DNA of 64,000 nucleotides from CAIVAT01 sp964473485 (GCA_964473485.1 CAYYPH010000005.1:1-64000); one strand, 5' to 3'. Numbered from the stretch's first letter, positions 1 to 9,256 are shown. The notes: a model not told the origin generated them from the sequence alone. A program made the numbers and translations.

Positions 1-1546
1 CGATCTCAGCGATCTTTTCCTTCGGGTAGGCTTCGGCGGGCTTCAATCCCGAAGCCTTCTGGTACTCTGCCTTGGCCTTGTCGTATTCCTTTGCGTTCAT
101 CAGCTGATCGGCACTGGCGATCAACAATCTGTAGTTCTCGTCCAGGGCCAGGCGGGCCGCGATGTCTCCCAGGGCCTTATCGATCTCTGCTATGCGCTCC
201 TGCGGATACTTCTCGCCGGGTTTTAAGACGAGGGCATTGGAATATTCCTGCCGGGCTTTGTCAAAGGATTTGTCTGCATAAAGCCGGTCAGCATTGCTCA
301 GGGTAGAACGGAACTGATCGTCAATGGCCTTTTGCCTAACCAAGGCGGCCTCCTGGCCCTGCATCATCGACAAAACCTTGGTGATCATCTCTCTCGGATA
401 ACTCTCATTGGGTTTGATGGAAGCAGCGGTCTGGTAATATTCCCTGGCTTTGGAATAGTTCTGGGCGATATACAGGCTGTCGGCGTCGGCAATATAACGA
501 TCGTAGTTCTGCTGGGTACCCTTCAGCCTTTCTCGGATGGCTTCAATTTCCTTGATCCGGTTTTTCGGATAGACCTCATCAGGCTTCACCTGCAATGCCT
601 GGGTGTAGGACTTTATGGATTCGCCATAAACAAGGTCACGAAAAAACTGATCGCCCAGGGCTATCGCCTTATTGTAAGCATCATCCCGCTGTTTTTGTTT
701 AGCCAGAAGATCGGTAATCTCACGCACACGGTCCTGAGGATATTTTTCAGCGGGCTTTATTCCTGCTGCCTTCATATAATCAAGCAAAGCAGACGCAAAT
801 TTCTTTTCTGCATAGAGTTTATCAGCCAACGTGATGCTGCGGATGTACTGCTCCTCCTTTGCCTGCTGATCGACAAGGATTTTAATGATCTCGTTTATCT
901 TTTTCCTGGGATACTGCTCCGAAGGCAAAATCCGGCTGGCATTTTCATACTCCGCCTGGGCTTTTTCGTATTCTCCTGCCTGAAAATATTTATCAGCGCT
1001 GGCCAGCGCAACATCATACAGGACGTTCTGCGCTTTTTGCGACCGAAGAAGTTCCATGGTCTTCTTCAGCTTTTCACGGGCCACTTCGTCATCCGGGTTT
1101 TGGGTGACCGCAAGCTGATAGGAAGCCTTTGCGTTAAGATAATCCTTGTTGTTAAAATATACATCACCGGAGGCCACCGATTTGCGGCTTTGATCAAACT
1201 GCTCCTTCCGTGCGCTGATCTCAGTTTTAAGTTTGGCGATCCGATCTTTGACCGCTTGATTTCCCGGCTGGATTTTCTGAGCCTGCTCAAACTCCTGTAA
1301 TGCCTTCTCGAAATTTTTCTCCGTGTAAAAACGGTCGGCATTGGCCATGTGGCTCCTGAAAAGGGAATCCTGTATGTTCACCGATCCGCCCGTTACCGAA
1401 TCAGGGATTGAGAAGCCTCCGGTTTCAGGTTCACTTCCAGCCCCGGGAATCAGCAGTACCGATCCGGCTATAGTTGCGAAGATCAGCGAGGTAATGAACA
1501 CCTGTGAGGCAACGGCAAGAAAACTTCCCTTGGTATGTATTTTCAT
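1..1546 (-). CDS. Repeat-rich membrane-anchored protein with TPR-like repeats (C-terminus outside window)
   Basis: The reading frame is open from the ATG at 1546 to the left edge, so only the first 515 residues are seen. Residues about 11-35 form a hydrophobic segment (SLIFATIAGSVLLIP region) that fits a signal anchor or signal peptide. From about residue 65 the protein is built of at least eight repeats, each with the pattern AD-x-LY-x2-K-x-F/Y-x2-A-x3-Y-x2-A-x3-KP-x-E-x-YP-x3-I-x-EI. The three central copies are exactly 57 residues apart; others are up to 64. The alternating hydrophobic and Ala positions suggest paired helices like tetratricopeptide repeats. Function is not known; such proteins usually act as scaffolds in the periplasm or envelope. 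The LolD-like gene lies just upstream on the same strand (73-base gap). No catalytic motif is visible in the part shown. Confidence 0.85.
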   Translation of the reverse strand, partial: MKIHTKGSFLAVASQVFITSLIFATIAGSVLLIPGAGSEPETGGFSIPDSVTGGSVNIQDSLFRSHMANADRFYTEKNFEKALQEFEQAQKIQPGNQAVKDRIAKLKTEISARKEQFDQSRKSVASGDVYFNNKDYLNAKASYQLAVTQNPDDEVAREKLKKTMELLRSQKAQNVLYDVALASADKYFQAGEYEKAQAEYENASRILPSEQYPRKKINEIIKILVDQQAKEEQYIRSITLADKLYAEKKFASALLDYMKAAGIKPAEKYPQDRVREITDLLAKQKQRDDAYNKAIALGDQFFRDLVYGESIKSYTQALQVKPDEVYPKNRIKEIEAIRERLKGTQQNYDRYIADADSLYIAQNYSKAREYYQTAASIKPNESYPREMITKVLSMMQGQEAALVRQKAIDDQFRSTLSNADRLYADKSFDKARQEYSNALVLKPGEKYPQERIAEIDKALGDIAARLALDENYRLLIASADQLMNAKEYDKAKAEYQKASGLKPAEAYPKEKIAEI

Positions 1547-1619
1547 TTTCAGAAGCAATAGAATGACATAAAAAAATCAGCACTATTAACGAAATTTTTC
1601 GGAAATAATTTTACAAGAC

Positions 1620-2273
1620 TCACGCATGAATGATCCCATCTTTGATGGTGATTTTCCGGTCCGTCATATCGGCCAGGTCAAGATTGTGTGTTACAATAAC
1701 ATAAGCCTGACTAAATGCATCTCTTAACCGGAAAAACAAACGGTGAAGTTCGAGGGCTGAAGCGGAATCGAGATTACCGGATGGTTCATCGGCCAAAACG
1801 ACGGCTGGCTGGTTCACGAGCGCCCTGGCAACGGCTACGCGCTGTTGCTCACCTCCCGACAGGGCTGAGGGTTTGTGTCCTGCCCTTTCAGCGATGTTCA
1901 TAAATTCGAGCAGTTCCATGGCCCTCTGCTCAGCCTCCCGCTTGCCTTTCCCGGCAATAAAGGCCGGAATGCAGATATTCTCCAGGGCCGTGAATTCAGG
2001 TAAAAGATGATGAAACTGGAAAACAAAGCCGATATGGAGGTTCCTGAATTCGGATAACTTCTTTTCCGACAGACCCCCGATGGGGGCTCCATTCAGGAAC
2101 AAATCACCGCGGTCGGCCCGGTCAAGGGTCCCCAAAATATGCAGCAGGGTTGATTTCCCTGCTCCTGAGGCTCCCACGATAGAGATAATCTCTCCCTTTT
2201 TTACCTCCAGGTCAATTCCTTTAAGCACTTTTAGGGAACCGTAGGATTTATGAATGTCTGTTGCTTTGATCAT
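1620..2273 (-). CDS. lolD: ABC transporter ATP-binding protein, LolD/MacB type
   Basis: This 217-residue protein is a complete ABC ATPase: Walker A GASGAGKS at 34-41, Q-loop Gln near 86, signature LSGGEQQRV at 138-146, Walker B VVLADEP at 158-164 followed by SGNLD. Length and the LSGGEQQRVAVARAL signature fit the LolD/MacB/FtsE branch, whose members drive lipoprotein release from the inner membrane or mechanotransmission in the envelope. No permease gene (LolC/E or MacB) is adjacent in the window, so the partner and exact role are inferred only from family. It is divergent from sucC, and a perfect TAnnTTTG element on the minus strand lies at 2287-2294 just upstream. The symbol is a family-level assignment. 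Confidence 0.85.
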   Translation of the reverse strand: MIKATDIHKSYGSLKVLKGIDLEVKKGEIISIVGASGAGKSTLLHILGTLDRADRGDLFLNGAPIGGLSEKKLSEFRNLHIGFVFQFHHLLPEFTALENICIPAFIAGKGKREAEQRAMELLEFMNIAERAGHKPSALSGGEQQRVAVARALVNQPAVVLADEPSGNLDSASALELHRLFFRLRDAFSQAYVIVTHNLDLADMTDRKITIKDGIIHA

Positions 2274-2322
2274 GGTTCGATGACCGCAAAGTTAAGAATT
2301 TGCAATCTTTGTCAGCCCTTTT

Positions 2323-2353
2323 TTTGCAAATCCGAACCAAACTGCTATTTTTG
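2323..2353 (+). promoter_or_regulatory. Bacteroidota-type promoter for sucC
   Basis: TTTG at 2323-2326, a 19-base spacer and TATTTTTG at 2346-2353 match the Bacteroidota consensus TTTG-N19/20-TAnnTTTG exactly. The sucC start codon follows at 2379, leaving a leader of about 20 bases. Confidence 0.8.
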
Positions 2354-2378
2354 AAAACCAAATAAAAACAAAGGCCAT

Positions 2379-3569
2379 ATGAATCTCCACGAATATCAGA
2401 GCAAGTTAATTTTAAAACAATACGGGGTTGTTGTACCCGAAGGTCAGGTTGCAAATACGGAGGAGGAAGCGGTGAAAGCTGCCGAATATCTCCAGGGTGC
2501 CACAGGGAGCGATAAATTTGTGATCAAGGCACAGGTTCATGCCGGTGGGCGAGGAAAAGGCGGAGGGGTCAAAGTGGCCAGGTCCATTGAGGAGGTCAGA
2601 ATGTATGCCGGCCAGATCATCGGTATGCGCCTGGTGACGCCGCAAACCAGCAAGGAGGGCAAACTTGTCAGGAGAGTTTACATTGAACAGAACATATTCT
2701 ACCCCGGCCCCACCGAACCGTCTGAGATATATATGAGCATTTTGCTGAACCGTCAGAAAGGCCATACCATTCTCATATATTCACCGCGTGGCGGAATGGA
2801 TATCGAGGCCGTGGCTGAAGAGACTCCGGAAATGATCTTCACCGAAGAGGTTGACCCGAAGATCGGGCTACAGCCTTTCCAGGCCCGTAAAGTTGCCTTT
2901 AACCTGGGGCTGAAGGATGATGCCTATAAAAATATGGTCAAATTTGTTTTCGCCCTTTATAAAGCCTATGAAGGAAGCGATGCATCGCTGATCGAGATCA
3001 ACCCGGTATTCAAAACCTCCGACAACAAAATACTGGCTGCCGATGCAAAGGTAGTCATTGACAACAATGCGCTGTTCCGGCATCCCGACATTGCCGCCAT
3101 GCGCGATTTCGACGAGGAAGATCCGATAGAAGTGGAGGCTACCCGCCATGATCTGAATTATGTGAAACTCAACGGTAACGTTGGCTGCATGGTGAACGGC
3201 GCAGGCCTTGCCATGGCTACCATGGATATCATCAAACTCTCTGGCGGTGATCCCGCCAATTTCCTTGATGTTGGCGGTTCAGCCAATGCCAAAAGGGTCG
3301 AGGAGGGTTTCAGGATCATCCTGAAGGATCCGGCCGTTAAGGCGATCCTGGTCAACATTTTCGGCGGTATCGTCAGGTGCGACCGGGTGGCCCAGGGAAT
3401 CGTCGATGCCTACAAGAACATAGGCGAAATTCCTGTCCCGATCATTGTCAGGCTGCAGGGAACCAACGCCGAAGAAGGGAAAAAACTGATCGACGAATCA
3501 GGCCTTAAGGTTCATTCGGCGATTACTCTCGAAGAGGCAGCCCAACTGGTCACCGAAGTGCTGAAGTAA
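2379..3569 (+). CDS. sucC: ADP-forming succinate-CoA ligase subunit beta
   Basis: The 396-residue product begins MNLHEYQSKLILKQYGV, the typical SucC opening, and has the ATP-grasp fold with the nucleotide-binding stretch HAGGRGKGGGVKVA near residues 50-65, and the C-terminal CoA-ligase domain with NIFGGIVRCD. It forms succinyl-CoA or succinate with substrate-level phosphorylation in the TCA cycle together with SucD. sucD is not next to it, so the two subunits are encoded separately here. It has its own consensus promoter. Its last 20 bases overlap the end of the convergent glycosyltransferase gene. No sign of truncation; length is normal for the family. Confidence 0.97.
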   Translation: MNLHEYQSKLILKQYGVVVPEGQVANTEEEAVKAAEYLQGATGSDKFVIKAQVHAGGRGKGGGVKVARSIEEVRMYAGQIIGMRLVTPQTSKEGKLVRRVYIEQNIFYPGPTEPSEIYMSILLNRQKGHTILIYSPRGGMDIEAVAEETPEMIFTEEVDPKIGLQPFQARKVAFNLGLKDDAYKNMVKFVFALYKAYEGSDASLIEINPVFKTSDNKILAADAKVVIDNNALFRHPDIAAMRDFDEEDPIEVEATRHDLNYVKLNGNVGCMVNGAGLAMATMDIIKLSGGDPANFLDVGGSANAKRVEEGFRIILKDPAVKAILVNIFGGIVRCDRVAQGIVDAYKNIGEIPVPIIVRLQGTNAEEGKKLIDESGLKVHSAITLEEAAQLVTEVLK

Positions 3570-4785
3570 GCCTTTCCTCCATCTCTTTTTCGAACATTTT
3601 TTCGCGGATCAACCTCAGCAGATCAATTGGCAGTTCACTGAGTTTTGCATGGTCAGGCAGATCTGCTGCTAACAGGCCATCTCCACCTTGCATTGTCACC
3701 AGGAATTCCTTCAGATTCCTGAAATTTTCATTTTCATTACCATCATAGTTCATTTTGAGGAATTGAAGGATCCTGAGTCCATCCAGCTTCTCGTGAAAAG
3801 CCCGCTCAAAATGCGCATAGTCTTTATAATTTTGCCTCAAAGGCCACAATGGATCGGATTCCCTAAAAACATGCTTCATAAAGCCGATGACCTTGTCGGT
3901 CTCAGTGACAAGAAAAAGTTCAGGTAAACGGCGATAGGTCGCCGCAATCTCATTGAACAATGATGGAGGGTAAATCGGGTAGCTGGTCCAGTCACCGGAG
4001 GCTCCTTTGATCATGGCGGGACCCGTGCCGAAAAAAACACGGTCTGAAAACCGGGTACCCGGATGCACGGTAACCTCATTCCATAGAAGCAACCTGCCGA
4101 ACTTCCTCAACTTCTGAAGAAAGTAAAAATCTTCGCCGCTTAATTTGGGGGTCATGCCGCCAATGGCCCGGTAGGCGCTTACCCGGCAGGCCATTGCTGA
4201 CCCAAGTGCCGTAAACGCATACGGGGTTCCGATCCTGTGCATGTTCAGGAAATAGTACCGCATGTATATCTCGTACCTCAGCATACAGCGGGTGGCCTTT
4301 TCATCAGACGATTCCGGGTGATAATAGGGCACTGCCATGGCTACGGTGTCAGGGTGATCAGCAAACGCCTTCACGATGGACGAAAAATAATTTTCCGAAA
4401 AAAAAGTGTCTGCATCGAGGCTAATGATGATGTCTTCAGCCCGCGCCTCCCTGGCGATCGCATCCATCAGGGTTTTTCTGGCCCATCCCACGCCGTGATG
4501 CCTTCCTTTCCATCCCATTCCCCTGGATGACCGGTCAATGACCGTTATATCAGGGCGGGTTCTCAGTATCCTCAAGGTTTCAGCGTTTTCGCTGCAAATC
4601 AATTGCCGGTCGGGATCTTCCCACCAGTGGTCGGGTTGATTCACACAAATAAACAACCTGAAATTCCGGTACGACTGACTTTCAATGGATTTCAAGGCCG
4701 TGGCAGGCAAATCCGGTTCATTCATCACCGGAAGCGCCAGGTACAGGCATGGATTGTTGGTGGAAATTCCCAGGTTAGCGGGCAA
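3550..4785 (-). CDS. Family 2 glycosyltransferase
   Basis: The 411-residue protein has a GT-A fold: an N-terminal beta strand LYLALPVMNEPD, the acceptor/donor DxD-like motif ISLDADTFF near residue 125, and GEDFYFLQKL near residue 210, the ED motif seen in inverting GT2 enzymes. No membrane segment or signal peptide is evident, so it likely acts in the cytoplasm on a nucleotide sugar. Substrate is unknown. The start is TTG at 4785: a TGA lies two codons upstream, and the next ATG (codon 21) would remove the first core strand. It overlaps the stop of the S41 peptidase gene by 11 bases, so the two are probably translated together. Its 3' end overlaps sucC convergently. Confidence 0.88.
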   Translation of the reverse strand: MPANLGISTNNPCLYLALPVMNEPDLPATALKSIESQSYRNFRLFICVNQPDHWWEDPDRQLICSENAETLRILRTRPDITVIDRSSRGMGWKGRHHGVGWARKTLMDAIAREARAEDIIISLDADTFFSENYFSSIVKAFADHPDTVAMAVPYYHPESSDEKATRCMLRYEIYMRYYFLNMHRIGTPYAFTALGSAMACRVSAYRAIGGMTPKLSGEDFYFLQKLRKFGRLLLWNEVTVHPGTRFSDRVFFGTGPAMIKGASGDWTSYPIYPPSLFNEIAATYRRLPELFLVTETDKVIGFMKHVFRESDPLWPLRQNYKDYAHFERAFHEKLDGLRILQFLKMNYDGNENENFRNLKEFLVTMQGGDGLLAADLPDHAKLSELPIDLLRLIREKMFEKEMEERLTSALR

Positions 4786-6391
4786 TGTTCAGTTTCTCAA
4801 AATATGAATCGTTCTGCAGCACCTCAACTGCTTTCTGAACCTCTTCATCATACTGGTTGATAATGGCATACAGCTCGTTCATGTCCCACAGCTTCTGTGC
4901 TACCAAACCCTTTATCTGCGACTTGATGAGCTTTTCCGACAAAAGGTAATCCTTGTCAACCTTTTTTACCCCCTGTTTCTCTGCAAAGGCGAAAAATTTA
5001 TCCATAAAGAGGCTGTCGACCACAAAATACTTATCGAACGCGGCAAAATCAGGATAGTCCTTTTTCAGCTCTGACCGTTGCCTGTCTACAAATTCACCGA
5101 CGAAAAGATTGATGACGTTTTTCCGGCGAAGATCCAGGAAGTAATCGGTAAAAGGTGTTGAATCCCAGGGAATGAACACATCAGGCATGATACCGCCCCC
5201 GCCGTACACAACCCGTTTACCTGCAGTGTAATATTTCAGGGAATCCGGGAATTTGATACTGTCAGGATGGATCAGTTCGCCATGCCTGACACGGTTGCTG
5301 AAATCTTCATAGTATTTGTCAACCCCGTCGGAATAAGGTTTTTGGATACATTTTCCGCTGGGATTGTAATAGCGTGCCGTTGTCAGCCTGATCTGTGAAC
5401 TGTCGGGCAACTGAAAAGGGCGCTGCACAAGACCTTTGCCAAAGGAACGGCGGCCGATGATGATCCCCCGGTCCCAATCCTGGATTGCCCCTGCCACGAT
5501 CTCGCTCGCTGAGGCTGAATTCTCGTTTATCATGACAACCAGTCTGCCTTTTTCAAATACACCCCGGGCCGTCGAATAAAAATCCTCTCTTGAAGCCCTG
5601 TGACCCGTTGTATAAACAATAAGTTTCCCGGGTCCCAGGAACTCATCCGACAATTCAATGGAAGTACCCATGTACCCCCCCGAGTTATTCCTGAGATCGA
5701 GTATCAGGCTGGTCATACCCTGGCTCTTCAGCCTTGATGCTGCCTCAAGAAACTCGTTCATGGAGGTCTGGGCGAATTTATTCAGGTTGATATACCCGAT
5801 TCCCGGCCTTATCATATAGGCGGCGTCGATGCTGTTGATGGGTATTTTGTCGCGCGTGATGGTATACTCCAGAAGGTCTTTTCTCCCTTTCCTGAAGATG
5901 GATACATTCACTTTTGTTCCCCGTTTTCCGCGAAGGTGATCGAGTACGTACTGGTTGGTGATATGCTTGCCCACACTTGATTCGCCGTCGATTTTTATAA
6001 TCCTGTCGCCGGATTGTATGCCAAGCCGGTCGGATGGTCCGCCGGGTATGGCATGGACCACCGAGATGGTATCGCGGAGAATCTCAAACTGCACCCCGAT
6101 GCCATCGAAGTTACCCTCCAGCGGCTCGTTGGCCCGCTGAACGTCTTTTTTGGAAATATAGGTTGAATGCGGATCGAGTTCCTGCAGGGTCTCAATGATG
6201 GCTTTTTCCACCAATCTCGCTTCGTTGATGGTGTCAACATAAGCATACTTGATCAACTGCATGGCGGAATTGTATTTCTTGATCCCTGCATTCGGATCAT
6301 CCTTGCCATTTTGAGCGGACCCGGTAAACGAAATAACCATGATCATTACCAGGCCCATACAGCCCATCCGGGAAAATGTTGTCAATTTCAT
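4775..6391 (-). CDS. S41 family C-terminal processing peptidase
   Basis: The 538-residue protein starts with a signal peptide (residues 1-26, ending GSAQ). A PDZ domain (about 95-165, with GIGVQFE and GDRIIKIDG) is followed by the S41 catalytic core: NENSASASEIVAGA carries the nucleophile Ser near residue 290, and SFGKGLVQ carries the general-base Lys near residue 317. A C-terminal extension follows. The family cleaves proteins at their C-terminal ends in the periplasm (CtpA/Prc type). It is the first gene of a pair with the GT2 gene. A minus-strand TAnnTTTG element lies 35 bases upstream. Substrates cannot be read from the sequence. Confidence 0.94.
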   Translation of the reverse strand: MKLTTFSRMGCMGLVMIMVISFTGSAQNGKDDPNAGIKKYNSAMQLIKYAYVDTINEARLVEKAIIETLQELDPHSTYISKKDVQRANEPLEGNFDGIGVQFEILRDTISVVHAIPGGPSDRLGIQSGDRIIKIDGESSVGKHITNQYVLDHLRGKRGTKVNVSIFRKGRKDLLEYTITRDKIPINSIDAAYMIRPGIGYINLNKFAQTSMNEFLEAASRLKSQGMTSLILDLRNNSGGYMGTSIELSDEFLGPGKLIVYTTGHRASREDFYSTARGVFEKGRLVVMINENSASASEIVAGAIQDWDRGIIIGRRSFGKGLVQRPFQLPDSSQIRLTTARYYNPSGKCIQKPYSDGVDKYYEDFSNRVRHGELIHPDSIKFPDSLKYYTAGKRVVYGGGGIMPDVFIPWDSTPFTDYFLDLRRKNVINLFVGEFVDRQRSELKKDYPDFAAFDKYFVVDSLFMDKFFAFAEKQGVKKVDKDYLLSEKLIKSQIKGLVAQKLWDMNELYAIINQYDEEVQKAVEVLQNDSYFEKLNIAR

Positions 6392-6425
6392 TGTAATTAC
6401 TTAATTAATAGTTCATTCAAGCCTT

Positions 6426-6459
6426 CAAAGGTACTTTTAATTTGGATACCACAGGCAAC
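6426..6459 (-). promoter_or_regulatory. Probable promoter for the S41 peptidase/GT2 pair
   Basis: On the minus strand TACCTTTG at 6426-6433 is a perfect TAnnTTTG element; GTTG at 6456-6459 lies 22 bases upstream as a weak -33 element. The start codon is at 6391. Confidence 0.5.
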
Positions 6460-6500
6460 TGTTGATATTTTTAACTAATTTTAACGAGTTTTATTATCTT

Positions 6501-7166
6501 ATGAGTAAAGGGGAAAAACACCGGATTATCAACAGTCTCCTGTTTCCGGCCATCATCGTTTTGTTCATGTGGCTGGTTAAAAGCGCTGACATGGTTTTTA
6601 ACCTCGGGCTGAATGATTATGGACTATATCCTTTACAGGCGAAGGGACTTGCCGGAATATTCACTGCCCCGTTCCTCCATGCCGATCTGGCCCACCTGTT
6701 TGCCAATTCAGTTCCGTTGCTGATTCTGGGGGCATTCCTCTTTTATTTTTATGCGGAGATAGCCTGGCTGATCCTGGGGCTTATATACGTGATCACGGGT
6801 TTGCTCGTTTGGGTTTATGCAAGGGGCGATGCAGCCCATATCGGAGCCAGCGGCGTTGTTTATGGTCTTGCCGCATTCCTTTTTTTCAGCGGGATCATCC
6901 GCAGAGAAAAGAGCCTGATGGTGCTCACCCTGCTTGTTGCTTTCCTCTACGGTGGACTTATCTGGGGCATCTTTCCGCAATTGTTTCCGGGACAGCCTAT
7001 CTCCTGGGAATCCCACCTCATGGGGCTTTTGACAGGTTTTATACTGGCATTGTATTACCGTAACCAGGGTCCCCAGCGACAGGAATGGGATTGGTCGGAG
7101 GAGGAGGAAGAGGGTGATCAGTTATGGTATGACGGCAAGATAAACCGAGATCCGCCGGAACAATGA
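6501..7166 (+). CDS. Rhomboid family intramembrane serine protease
   Basis: The 221-residue protein has six or seven hydrophobic segments. The rhomboid catalytic dyad is present: Ser117 in HIGASG and His172 in ESHLMG. The HLFANS motif around residues 65-70 matches the conserved H-x-x-x-N oxyanion region of transmembrane segment 2. It should cleave single-pass membrane proteins within the inner membrane. The chosen start is ATG at 6501; a TTG 13 codons upstream is in frame but adds nothing family-like. The acidic C-terminal tail (EEEEEGDQ) is cytoplasmic in appearance. Its last 45 bases overlap the convergent helix-hairpin-helix gene. Confidence 0.93.
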   Translation: MSKGEKHRIINSLLFPAIIVLFMWLVKSADMVFNLGLNDYGLYPLQAKGLAGIFTAPFLHADLAHLFANSVPLLILGAFLFYFYAEIAWLILGLIYVITGLLVWVYARGDAAHIGASGVVYGLAAFLFFSGIIRREKSLMVLTLLVAFLYGGLIWGIFPQLFPGQPISWESHLMGLLTGFILALYYRNQGPQRQEWDWSEEEEEGDQLWYDGKINRDPPEQ

Positions 7167-7892
7167 GTCGGTCATCCCGTCTATTTTTCTCAACTCCTCC
7201 ACACTGGAAACCCATTTACTCTTCTGGCGGAAAATCATGATCCGCTTGGTCAGTTCAAACGGGAAACACGGATGCCTCAAAAGTTCTTTGAATGTAACCC
7301 TGTTGATGTCATAAGGATGGATGGAGTCGCGGTTAACCGTGACATGGTCAGATATCTCGCTGTACCGTGCAGAATCCATCCCGAAAATGCCGAGGAGCTG
7401 GGCCTTATCACTGAAGCCCCTGAGTCTCTCACGGTAACTTACGATGCGCCGGGCAAAAGCGGGCCCGATCCCTTTTAACCGCTGCAGATCAAAAGTGTCT
7501 GCTGAATTCAAATCGATTATCCAATGAACGGCTGCAGCCTTTCCCTTTTCAATATTCCTGACGATCAGCCTCCCGCTGTCGCCGGGAAAAATTGAGTTTT
7601 TACTTTCCCGCTCCATCCACGGTCGCTTTGTGCCGGCACTCTTCTCGTTCTCCCTGGCCCTCTCCAGCTGATCCTGAAACAAACCGACCTCAGCCAGGAA
7701 GGTAGTTGATGCAGTCAGGGGAACCGGAGCAGGCCGGGGCAGGATTGTTTTAACAGTCACAAGAATGGTCAGGATCGTTGCCAATATGGCAAATCCCCTG
7801 AGTTCAGACCTGCTGTAGGTAAGGTAATCGGCTATCCACCTCTCGCACCTGCACCTGAATGATATCCATTTACTACCCGTTTCCTTCATCAT
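7122..7892 (-). CDS. Membrane-anchored helix-hairpin-helix (ComEA-like) protein
   Basis: The 256-residue product has one membrane segment near residues 33-52 and then a linker. The C-terminal half carries two HhH units: IDLNSADTFDLQRLKGIGP with ARRIVSYRE (about 125-160), and a weaker copy starting INRVTFKELLRHPCF with IDGMTDSLFRRI. The DLNSA...L..IPGIG pattern is that of ComEA-type DNA-binding proteins, which bind DNA without sequence preference at the outer face of the inner membrane. A role in DNA uptake is possible, and comEC is in the same window but not linked. Its start overlaps the DUF2851 stop by 20 bases (shared operon). Confidence 0.85.
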   Translation of the reverse strand: MMKETGSKWISFRCRCERWIADYLTYSRSELRGFAILATILTILVTVKTILPRPAPVPLTASTTFLAEVGLFQDQLERARENEKSAGTKRPWMERESKNSIFPGDSGRLIVRNIEKGKAAAVHWIIDLNSADTFDLQRLKGIGPAFARRIVSYRERLRGFSDKAQLLGIFGMDSARYSEISDHVTVNRDSIHPYDINRVTFKELLRHPCFPFELTKRIMIFRQKSKWVSSVEELRKIDGMTDSLFRRISVYLAVIP

Positions 7893-9162
7893 TCACTCCG
7901 GTTAAAATATTCTGTCCTATGCTGCATTGCAGGCATCTTTTCTTGTCACAATAACAATTTTTCAGTTGTATCAGCGCCTGTGATTGCAGCGCGGTCTGCG
8001 GCCTTATGCCGGCGGCTATCCATTTCTTAATCAAGCTATTACTCTCTGCAGGCATCGAATCAAGCATTCCAAGTGCTGTTTTTCGCTCGCCGGGGGTTTT
8101 GTCGAAACCTCCGTTGGCAAAAATATACGGGATGAAGCCGTTGATGATCAGCGACTGGATGCTTTCATCACCCATGATCCTGGCCGAATGTATGGCAGGC
8201 ACGTCAAAAACGAAATGTGTTTCCCAGTAAGGTGCTACCGGAACCCTCAGAAACTCTTCCCATAACCTGATATCCAATATCTCGGTAAGGAAATACGGAT
8301 TTGCCTTTGTTCTGTAAAGAAATGAGCAAAACTGACTCAACCGGATAGTCGGAAAATTCGAAGGGCGCATCCGCAGAAATTTCCACAAACCCGGCGGCAG
8401 GGGCTGTAGTTCATGTTTATCCCTGAAAAAATCATATTCTCTGATCATCCAGGTTACATATGAGTTTGATGATTTGGCCGGCAGCAGGTTGGCCTGGCCA
8501 AACATAACCGCTTCAATCAACTCCCGGTCATCGGAAATTCGCTGCAACAAGGAAATTGGCAACGACCTGGCCAGCATTTCGAATGCCAGAGCATTGGTTC
8601 TGAACCCAAAACATGAAGCCAGGTGTTGATAAAAAGTATCCTGGCAACAAAATTCGTTTTTCTCGAATAGCAAGTCGATCTGCCTTACTTTTTCGATCAG
8701 TCGGCTGATAGCCAGCGAAGGCCACATGAATTCAAGCATATTTTCCTGGCTTGATTTGAGAATGTTTGCACATGGCACCCATGACTTGTTCTCAAGCATC
8801 GCTTCATAACGATCGTACATGCCGGGCGGAAACTGGTCTTTCACAACCAGCGTGGGAATCGGCGACCCATCTTTGCGGTCGATGCTGACATCGGATTCGT
8901 AAACAACATGCAATACAATATTATCATAGGCCGGCTCTCCGGCGTGATGGTGTTGAAACCAGTCGGAAGCCCTGACGTGAATTTCAACATTTCCGGCCCA
9001 GACGGTATCTCCGATCCTGATCCTGGAATTGAAGAAGTCCGGCCCGCTGTCGGGATTGCTATGACCAGGGTGAACAACAAATAACGACTCTCCTTTCAGC
9101 GTTTTAAGATTGTTGCTCAGCAACCTGTATTTCCACAGGTAAGATATAAATGACTCTTTCAT
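7873..9162 (-). CDS. DUF2851 family protein
   Basis: This 429-residue protein matches the DUF2851 family by its opening (MKESFISYLWKY...L) and the conserved stretch HPGHSNPDSGPDFFNSRI near residue 35-50, followed by GNVEIHVRASDW. This family is largely confined to Bacteroidota and has no firmly assigned function. The His/Asp/Glu-rich N-terminal motifs resemble a nuclease-like metal site, which is only an inference. A Cys cluster, CYCDKKRCLQC, lies near the C-terminus and could bind a metal. The ATG at 9162 is used rather than an in-frame TTG at 9186. It is co-transcribed with the HhH gene. Confidence 0.88.
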   Translation of the reverse strand: MKESFISYLWKYRLLSNNLKTLKGESLFVVHPGHSNPDSGPDFFNSRIRIGDTVWAGNVEIHVRASDWFQHHHAGEPAYDNIVLHVVYESDVSIDRKDGSPIPTLVVKDQFPPGMYDRYEAMLENKSWVPCANILKSSQENMLEFMWPSLAISRLIEKVRQIDLLFEKNEFCCQDTFYQHLASCFGFRTNALAFEMLARSLPISLLQRISDDRELIEAVMFGQANLLPAKSSNSYVTWMIREYDFFRDKHELQPLPPGLWKFLRMRPSNFPTIRLSQFCSFLYRTKANPYFLTEILDIRLWEEFLRVPVAPYWETHFVFDVPAIHSARIMGDESIQSLIINGFIPYIFANGGFDKTPGERKTALGMLDSMPAESNSLIKKWIAAGIRPQTALQSQALIQLKNCYCDKKRCLQCSIGQNILTGVNDEGNG

Positions 9163-9201
9163 ACTGGTTAATCGGGAAAAAGGCAAAAGGTGAAGGGTGT
9201 T

Positions 9202-9233
9202 GTTGAAAAAAAACTAAAAATTTTTTATCTTTG
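9202..9233 (+). promoter_or_regulatory. Promoter for the coiled-coil/zapA pair
   Basis: GTTG at 9202-9205, a 20-base spacer and TATCTTTG at 9226-9233 fit the Bacteroidota promoter. The start codon is at 9257. Confidence 0.7.
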
Positions 9234-9256
9234 CATAAAATTAAAGTCAGAAACCA

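Noticed and set aside
332..1300. A long plus-strand open frame of 322 codons
   Set aside because: It lies entirely opposite the minus-strand repeat protein that has consistent family repeats; the plus translation is hydrophobic and shadow-like with no family match.
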